Positions 10,276-15,737 of a stretch of DNA of 15,737 bases are shown here, in pieces. The translations under genes were made by a program, and so were the position numbers. The DNA comes from Desulfuromonadaceae bacterium (lineage in GTDB: Bacteria; Desulfobacterota; Desulfuromonadia; Desulfuromonadales; Geopsychrobacteraceae), in NCBI GenBank assembly GCA_013138655.1, contig WTCI01000043.1:1-15737 (forward strand), read 5' to 3'. Position 1 is the stretch's first letter. Every line of letters starts with the position of its first letter. Below the pieces are notes generated by a model. That model worked only from the letters and a program-made list of their open reading frames with translations. It was not told where the DNA came from and searched no databases.

Positions 10276-12705
10276 TTAGTCGCCAATGGCGATTTTAAAC
10301 ACGTCCGGGTATTCCTTGACAAAATGCACCTCGATTCCTTCACGCAGGTAATCGGGCAGATCTTCGTAATCCTTTTTGTTTTCGTGCGGGAAAATCAGCA
10401 TGTTCAACCCGGCACGGCGGGCCGCAATGGTTTTTTCCTTGACTCCGCCGATCGGCAGAACTCGGCCGGTCAGTGACAGCTCGCCGGTCATGCCGAGCTT
10501 TTTGCGGACCGATTTCTTCATAATCATTGACAGCAGTGCGGTGGTCATGGTGATCCCCGCAGATGGACCGTCCTTGGGGGTCGCGCCGGCCGGGACGTGC
10601 AGGTGGATGAAGTGGGTGTCGAAATAATCTTCCGGGATCTGGTATTTGTCGAGATGTCCCATCACGTAGGAGTAAGCAATCTCCGAGCTTTCTACCATGA
10701 CCTTGCCGAGTTGGCCGGTCTGCTTGAAACCTTTGCCTTTGCTCTTCATTGAGGTGGCTTCGATCTGCAGGGTGGTTCCGCCCATCCGGGTCCAGGCCAG
10801 TCCGGTAACGACCCCGGGACTTTCTTTAATCAACTCTTCTTCGGCGAAGATCGGTTTGCCGAGGTAGTGCTCAATATCTTTCTTGGTGACCCGGATTTTT
10901 CCCTCATGGCCTTCAGCAAAATCCATAGCGGCCTTGCGCATGATTTTCTTGATGCGGTTTTCCAGACCCCGGATCCCCGATTCGCGGGCGTAACGATCGA
11001 CAATAGCCGCCAGAGCCGCCTTGTTGATGCTCACCTGTGATTTGTTCAGGCCGTGATTTTTCAGCGCCTTGGGGATCAGGTAACGGCGAGCGATTTCCAG
11101 CTTCTCTTCAAGGATATAGCCGGACAGGCGGATCAGCTCCATCCGGTCGAGCAACGCTGCCGGGATGGTGTCGAGCTGGTTTGCCGTGGCGATAAACAGC
11201 ACGTTCGACAGGTCAAAGGGGACATCCATATAATGGTCACGGAAGGCACCGTTCTGTTCCGGATCGAGGACTTCGAGCAATGCCGAGGCAGGATCACCCT
11301 GGAAGGATGCGCCGATCTTGTCAATTTCATCGAGCATGATAACCGGGTTAGCGGTGCCGACAGTTTTCATTGCCTGGATTGCTTTACCCGGCATGGCACC
11401 GATGTAAGTGCGACGATGTCCCTTGATTTCCGCTTCGTCGCGCATGCCGCCGACGGAGAAACGGTAGAACTTGCGCTTCAAGGTGTCGGCGATACTTTTG
11501 CCGATCGAGGTTTTGCCGACCCCGGGTGGGCCGACCAGGCAGAGGATTGAACCGGAGATGTCCCCCTTCATCTTGCCGACGGCAATAAATTCAAGAATTC
11601 GTTCCTTGACATCGTCCAGGCCGTAGTGATCCCGGTCCAGCACCCGCCGAGCCCGTTTCAGGTCGTAGGTGTCTTTGCTGAACTTTCCCCAGGGCAGGAT
11701 CGTCAGCCAGTCGAGGTAATTGCGGCTGACATTGTATTCCGGTGAGGAGGGTTCGATCAATTGCAGCTTTTCGATCTCGTCGTCGACCGCTTTCTGGGCT
11801 TCTTCATTCAGGGTCAGTTTCTTCAGACGGGTCTGAAATTTCTCGATCTCGGAGGTTTTCCCCTCTTTTTCCAGCCCCAGTTCCTTCTTGATTGCCTTGA
11901 ACTGCTCCCGCAGGAAGAATTCCCGCTGTTGGGCGGAAATTTTTTCTTCGATACTCTGGGAGATCTTGGTCTGCAGACGGGAAACTTCCAGCTCCTTTTT
12001 CAGTAACACCAGCACCTTGTCGATGCGGGCGCGGACGCTGAAGGTTTCCAGTACCTCCTGCAGCTCAAAACCGTCCGCGTTGGTCAGGTTGGCGGCAAAG
12101 TCGCTCAATCGGGCCGGATCGCCCATGCTTGAGCGACCGAGAAACAGTTTGATCTCTTCCGAATAGAGGGGGTTAATCTGGACCAGCTCCTTCAATGTGG
12201 AGATGATCGCCATCGAATAGGCTTTCAACTCGGCATTGTCGCTCATTTCCGGTGCTAAAAAATAAGTGACATCACCGTAGATGATCTCATCAATTTCGAC
12301 GACCTCATTGAGGGTAAAGCGCTCCAGACTGTTGACCAGGACATGGGCGCTGTTTTCCTCGGCGTGGATCAGTTTGAGGATTTTTGCCGCAACACCGACT
12401 TTCTGCAGGTTGGTGACCGAATCATCCTCGTCCAGATTTTGCGTCATCACCAAACCGATGGCCTGTGAGGGGGTTTCCATGGCTTGCTGGATGGTGCGGA
12501 CCCGTGATTTGCCGTTTACCGTCAGCGGGATAATGACGCCGGGGAAGGCCGGCCGGGGGCGCAAGGGGATAATCGGCAGGCGCGGCGGGAGCATGTCGCG
12601 TGCCAGCACCAGGCCCTCGTCCGGGATGGCATGGACGTCGGCATCGGTTTCGACCTCAATTTCATATTCGATCGATTCATCATGGTCTTCAAAATTGTCA
12701 TGCAT
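10276..12705 (-). CDS. lon: ATP-dependent Lon protease
   Basis: This cytoplasmic AAA+ serine protease of 809 residues degrades misfolded and regulatory proteins. Order of domains: LON substrate-binding domain (from about 43, LPIIPLRPRPAFPG), a helical segment, AAA+ module, proteolytic domain. Walker A is GPPGVGKT (Lys398), Walker B LDE has Asp459 and Glu460, and the catalytic dyad is Ser715 in KDGPSAGITM and Lys758 in VKEKTIAARRAG. All are intact. ATG 12705 is chosen over an upstream in-frame start at 12855 because AGGAG (12719-12715) is nine bases ahead, the family length fits, and the extra 50 residues are a hydrophobic translation of the promoter region. It diverges from polA and is followed within 28 bp by the small unknown gene. 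Confidence 0.96.
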   Translation of the reverse strand: MHDNFEDHDESIEYEIEVETDADVHAIPDEGLVLARDMLPPRLPIIPLRPRPAFPGVIIPLTVNGKSRVRTIQQAMETPSQAIGLVMTQNLDEDDSVTNLQKVGVAAKILKLIHAEENSAHVLVNSLERFTLNEVVEIDEIIYGDVTYFLAPEMSDNAELKAYSMAIISTLKELVQINPLYSEEIKLFLGRSSMGDPARLSDFAANLTNADGFELQEVLETFSVRARIDKVLVLLKKELEVSRLQTKISQSIEEKISAQQREFFLREQFKAIKKELGLEKEGKTSEIEKFQTRLKKLTLNEEAQKAVDDEIEKLQLIEPSSPEYNVSRNYLDWLTILPWGKFSKDTYDLKRARRVLDRDHYGLDDVKERILEFIAVGKMKGDISGSILCLVGPPGVGKTSIGKSIADTLKRKFYRFSVGGMRDEAEIKGHRRTYIGAMPGKAIQAMKTVGTANPVIMLDEIDKIGASFQGDPASALLEVLDPEQNGAFRDHYMDVPFDLSNVLFIATANQLDTIPAALLDRMELIRLSGYILEEKLEIARRYLIPKALKNHGLNKSQVSINKAALAAIVDRYARESGIRGLENRIKKIMRKAAMDFAEGHEGKIRVTKKDIEHYLGKPIFAEEELIKESPGVVTGLAWTRMGGTTLQIEATSMKSKGKGFKQTGQLGKVMVESSEIAYSYVMGHLDKYQIPEDYFDTHFIHLHVPAGATPKDGPSAGITMTTALLSMIMKKSVRKKLGMTGELSLTGRVLPIGGVKEKTIAARRAGLNMLIFPHENKKDYEDLPDYLREGIEVHFVKEYPDVFKIAIGD

Positions 12706-12781
12706 GTTGAGCTGCTCCTGGATAATTTTTAAATAACAACGGCCCGATTTTCTGCTGCGACCGTTGAAAAGTAAACGTAGA

Positions 12782-12810
12782 AGATAATAATAACAGAGTC
12801 GAGCTGTCAA
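12782..12810 (-). promoter_or_regulatory. Candidate sigma-70 promoter of lon
   Basis: On the minus strand a perfect TTGACA (12810-12805) is followed after 15 to 18 bases by AT-rich -10 candidates, TATTAT (12789-12784) or TATCTT (12786-12781). This gives a leader of roughly 70 bases before the lon ATG. No heat-shock (sigma-32) consensus or inverted-repeat operator was seen nearby. Confidence 0.45.
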
Positions 12811-12877
12811 CAATACAATAGCGAAAATAGTTGCGAAAGTGGTCCGATTTTCCAATATTTCTTTTTGTTAAAAGCTA

Positions 12878-12886
12878 TGGAATAAT
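12878..12886 (+). promoter_or_regulatory. Candidate extended -10 promoter of polA
   Basis: TGG followed by AATAAT (12881-12886) forms an extended -10 element. The -35 position (about 12858-12863) matches poorly. An alternative is TTGCGA (12831-12836), 17 bases, AATATT (12854-12859). Either gives a short leader with GAGAAAGG (12905-12912) as ribosome binding site. Confidence 0.3.
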
Positions 12887-12918
12887 CCGGAACGTATTTT
12901 TCCCGAGAAAGGCCTTCC

Positions 12919-15600
12919 ATGTCTGAGCAAAAACAACGTGTCTATCTGGTCGACGGCTCCTCCTATATTTACCGTGCCTATTATGCGATCCGCCACCTCT
13001 CCAATTCGAAAGGTGAGGCGACCAACGCGGTTTATGGTTTTACCAACATGCTGCTCAATCTGGTGCGGGATGAAAAACCGGATCGCCTGGCGGTGATTTT
13101 CGATGCCAAAGGGCCGACTTTTCGTAAAGAGCTCTACCCTGAATATAAAGCGAATAGAAGTGCCATGCCGGAAGACCTGGTGCCGCAGGTCCCGTTGATT
13201 AAAGAGATCGTGCGGGCTTTCAAGGTGCCGGTGCTGGAACAGCTTGGGGTTGAAGCCGATGACATCATCGCCACGTTGGCGAAACAGTACGACGAACAGG
13301 GGCTGGATGTGGTCGTGGTCACCGGCGACAAGGATCTGATGCAGGTTGTCAGTGACCGGGTCTGCCTGCTTGACACCATGAAGGGGAAAGTCTCCCGCCG
13401 CGAAGAGGTGATCGAGCGTTTCGGTGTACCGCCGGAGCAGGTTCTCGAAGTGTTGGGATTGGCCGGGGACACCTCCGACAATATCCCCGGAGTCCCGGGC
13501 ATCGGTGAGAAGACGGCCAGCGGTCTGATTCAGGAGTTTGGCAGTATCGAGAACCTGCTGCAGAATATCGACAAGGTCAAGGGGAAAAAGCGCCAGGAGA
13601 ATCTGCGTGAATACGGTGAACAAGCCAGATTGTCACGTCGGCTGGCCGACCTTGTTTATGATGTCAAGCTCGCTGTAACCCTCGATGACTTGGTCCTTGT
13701 TGCGCCGGATCGTGAGGCCCTGAGCCAGTTGTTCAAAAAACTCGAATTTCACAAACTTCTTCAGGAATATTCAGCGATACCACAGCAGGAAAGCAGTGGC
13801 GAAAATTACCAGACAGTGCTGAGCGAGGCCGAACTGGATGAGCTGGTTGCCAGGCTGAAAGCTGCCGGGCGTTTTGCCATCGATACCGAGACCACCAGCC
13901 TGGTGGCGGTGCAGGCCGAGTTGGTCGGGCTGTCTTTCACCATCGAAGCGGGGCACGGCTGGTACCTGCCGGTCGGGCATATGTATCTGGGCGTTCCCGA
14001 GCAGTTGCCGCAGCAACTGGTACTGGAGAAGCTGCGTCCGCTGCTGGAAGATCCTCAGATCGAGAAGGTCGGCCAGAATATCAAGTACGACGCCCTGGTC
14101 CTGCGCAATGCCGGGATCGAACTGGCCGGGGTGGTCGTCGACACTATGCTGCTTTCTTACGTTGTTCATCCCGAGGCCAAGTCGCACGGTTTGGATGCCT
14201 TGGCATCGGAGCATCTCAACCATCGCATGATTTCCTACCGTGAGATGACCGGCACCGGCAAGAAGCAGATCTGTTTCAGTGAGGTCGAAGTGGAAAAGGC
14301 CACCGTCTATGCTGCCGAGGATGCCGACATCACCTGGCAGCTGGCTGAAAAATTGCTGCCTGAACTACCCAAGGGACCGTCGGAAAGACTGTTCCGCGAA
14401 GTGGAGATGCCGCTGGTTGATGTGTTGACGCGCATGGAGTGGCAGGGGATTCGTATCGACGCTGATTTTCTCGGTCAGCTTTCCACCGAAATGGCCGGAA
14501 AACTGGCGGCGCTGGAAGTGGAAATTCATCAACTGGCCGGCGGGCCTTTCAACATCAATTCGCCGAAACAGCTCGGTGAGATCCTTTTTGAAAAGCTCGG
14601 TCTGCCGAAGGGGAAAAAGACCAAAACCGGCTGGTCGACCAATGTTGAGGTGCTGACCACCCTGGCCGAAGATCACGAGATCGCCGCCAAAATCCTCGGT
14701 TACCGCTCGGTCAGTAAGCTGAAAAATACCTACACCGATGCGCTGCCGAAACTGATTAATCCGGCCAGCGGGCGCATTCATACCAGCTTCAATCAGGCGG
14801 TCACGGCGACCGGGCGACTCTCCTCCAGCGATCCGAATCTGCAGAATATCCCGATCCGTACGGCTGAGGGACGCCGCATTCGCGAGGCCTTCATCCCTGA
14901 AAATGGCTGGCTACTGCTTTCCGCCGACTACTCGCAGGTCGAACTGCGAGTGATGGCACACATGGCCGATGTCCCGGCGCTCAAGGAGAGTTTTGTTGCC
15001 GGTGAGGATATTCACAAGCGGACCGCCAGCGAGATCTTTAATGTTTTCCCTGATATGGTTGATGATGAAATGCGCCGTCAGGCCAAGACCATCAACTTTG
15101 GAGTGCTTTACGGCATGGGAGCCTTCAGTCTGGGGAAAGATCTGGGGATCAGCCGTAAGGAAGCACAGCAGTTCATCGACCACTATTTTGAGCGCTATCC
15201 GGCGATTCTGGAATACCTGGAGGCAAAGAAACAAGAAGCCCGCGAACACCGGTATGTCACCACCATTCTCGGCCGTCGCTGCGCTATCCCCGAGATCAAC
15301 AGCAAAAACGGCGCGTTCCGCAGCTACGCCGAGCGTAACGCCATCAACTACCCGATCCAGGGGAGTGCTGCCGATATCATCAAGGTGGCGATGGTTAATA
15401 TCGACCGGCGTTTGCGCGAAGAAAAGTTGCAGACCCGCATGCTGTTGCAGGTCCACGATGAGCTGGTTTTTGAGGTGCCGAAGGCAGAGCTGGACCAGGT
15501 ACGTGAACTGGTGCGGGTTGAAATGGAAACGGCCGTGCCGCTGGATCTCCCGCTCAAAGTTGATATCGGCGATGGGGAAAACTGGGCGCAGGCGCATTAA
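12919..15600 (+). CDS. polA: DNA polymerase I
   Basis: An 893-residue repair and Okazaki-fragment-processing polymerase with all three activities apparently intact. Residues 1 to about 290 are the 5'-3' nuclease (YLVDGSSYIYRAYYA, VVVTGDKDLMQ, GLAGDTSDNIPGVPGIGEKTA). About 300-490 is the 3'-5' proofreading domain, with Asp322 and Glu324 in IDTETTSL, then GQNIKYDALVL and YAAEDADITWQL. The rest is the polymerase, with Asp670 in SADYSQVELR, the O-helix RRQAKTINFGVLYGMG, and Asp847-Glu848 in VHDELVFEV. ATG 12919 has GAGAAAGG six bases upstream. It is divergent from lon, sharing a 213-bp regulatory gap, and no partner gene follows. A palindromic repeat begins 14 bp after its stop. Confidence 0.97.
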   Translation: MSEQKQRVYLVDGSSYIYRAYYAIRHLSNSKGEATNAVYGFTNMLLNLVRDEKPDRLAVIFDAKGPTFRKELYPEYKANRSAMPEDLVPQVPLIKEIVRAFKVPVLEQLGVEADDIIATLAKQYDEQGLDVVVVTGDKDLMQVVSDRVCLLDTMKGKVSRREEVIERFGVPPEQVLEVLGLAGDTSDNIPGVPGIGEKTASGLIQEFGSIENLLQNIDKVKGKKRQENLREYGEQARLSRRLADLVYDVKLAVTLDDLVLVAPDREALSQLFKKLEFHKLLQEYSAIPQQESSGENYQTVLSEAELDELVARLKAAGRFAIDTETTSLVAVQAELVGLSFTIEAGHGWYLPVGHMYLGVPEQLPQQLVLEKLRPLLEDPQIEKVGQNIKYDALVLRNAGIELAGVVVDTMLLSYVVHPEAKSHGLDALASEHLNHRMISYREMTGTGKKQICFSEVEVEKATVYAAEDADITWQLAEKLLPELPKGPSERLFREVEMPLVDVLTRMEWQGIRIDADFLGQLSTEMAGKLAALEVEIHQLAGGPFNINSPKQLGEILFEKLGLPKGKKTKTGWSTNVEVLTTLAEDHEIAAKILGYRSVSKLKNTYTDALPKLINPASGRIHTSFNQAVTATGRLSSSDPNLQNIPIRTAEGRRIREAFIPENGWLLLSADYSQVELRVMAHMADVPALKESFVAGEDIHKRTASEIFNVFPDMVDDEMRRQAKTINFGVLYGMGAFSLGKDLGISRKEAQQFIDHYFERYPAILEYLEAKKQEAREHRYVTTILGRRCAIPEINSKNGAFRSYAERNAINYPIQGSAADIIKVAMVNIDRRLREEKLQTRMLLQVHDELVFEVPKAELDQVRELVRVEMETAVPLDLPLKVDIGDGENWAQAH

Positions 15601-15614
15601 GCGGCATCAAGGTT

Positions 15615-15737
15615 GATGGCGTTGCAAAAAGTCCGCCCTCCGGCGTTGCAGCAGTTTTTCAGGATCTCGACATACCATATGTATGCCTTCGCCCCTGAAA
15701 AACCACTACGCCTTGTAGGTCGAAATTTTTGCTTAGC
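15615..15737. repeat. 127-bp palindromic element, copy 2, cut by the window end
   Basis: Near-identical to 9789-9915 and in the same orientation: two differences in 124 compared bases (15614-15737 against 9788-9911), after which the window ends within the right terminal repeat (GCTTAGC). It starts 14 bp past the polA stop. With copy 1 it forms a direct repeat about 5.8 kb apart around the small unknown gene, lon and polA. Confidence 0.8.

Noticed and set aside
12706..12855. 50-residue hydrophobic N-terminal extension of Lon
   Set aside because: It spans a TTGACA promoter candidate, and the inner ATG at 12705 has AGGAG at good spacing. Lon proteins do not carry such a segment.
1..15737. CRISPR array, tRNA, rRNA, reverse transcriptase or prophage genes
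   Set aside because: No regularly spaced short repeats, no cloverleaf-like sequence and no such proteins were found on either strand.

Overview
The window looks like chromosomal DNA of a moderately GC-rich deltaproteobacterium, most likely of the Desulfuromonas/Pelobacter/Geobacter group. This rests on the gene mix (an EpmA-type EF-P pair, YggS-Gph, a large hybrid kinase with a periplasmic binding domain, DUF2835) and on palindromic intergenic repeats of a style I associate with that group. The lineage is an inference from familiarity, not from a search.

Layout, left to right. (1) Positions 1-185 hold a palindromic repeat and a repeat-like leader. (2) Positions 186-2826 are a tight + strand operon of yggS (PLP homeostasis), gph-like phosphatase and a MATE/MOP-type membrane protein, with overlapping stop/start codons. 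(3) Positions 2827-3276 are a gene-poor gap. It holds two GC-rich hairpins in opposite orientation, between them a minus-strand fossil of the C-terminus of a type I restriction HsdS subunit, and then a 37-codon ORF. (4) Positions 3277-4753 encode efp and epmA, the elongation factor P and the enzyme that lysylates it, one base apart. (5) An IS30-type transposase fragment on the minus strand lies at 4805-4906, directly before a 994-residue hybrid sensor kinase (4910-7894). The periplasmic part of the kinase is strikingly AT-rich. (6) Positions 7895-8148 contain a candidate minus-strand small RNA with its own promoter, a fully paired stem, a C-rich loop complementary to Shine-Dalgarno sequences, and a U tract. 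(7) Two small genes, DUF2835 (-) and DUF4177-like (+), diverge from a 44-bp gap. (8) A nested palindrome separates the second of these from trpS (-). (9) The minus strand carries lon, a 74-residue unknown and trpS. polA diverges from lon on the + strand. A ~127-bp palindromic element occurs in direct orientation before trpS and after polA, so it brackets lon and polA.

The protein-coding content is mostly housekeeping: translation (EF-P, EpmA, TrpS), proteolysis (Lon), DNA repair and replication (PolA), and metabolite repair (YggS, Gph). The unusual content lies between the genes: the candidate sRNA, two mobile/defence gene fossils, several families of long palindromes, and a hybrid kinase whose receiver domain carries proline at the position of the conserved Thr/Ser.
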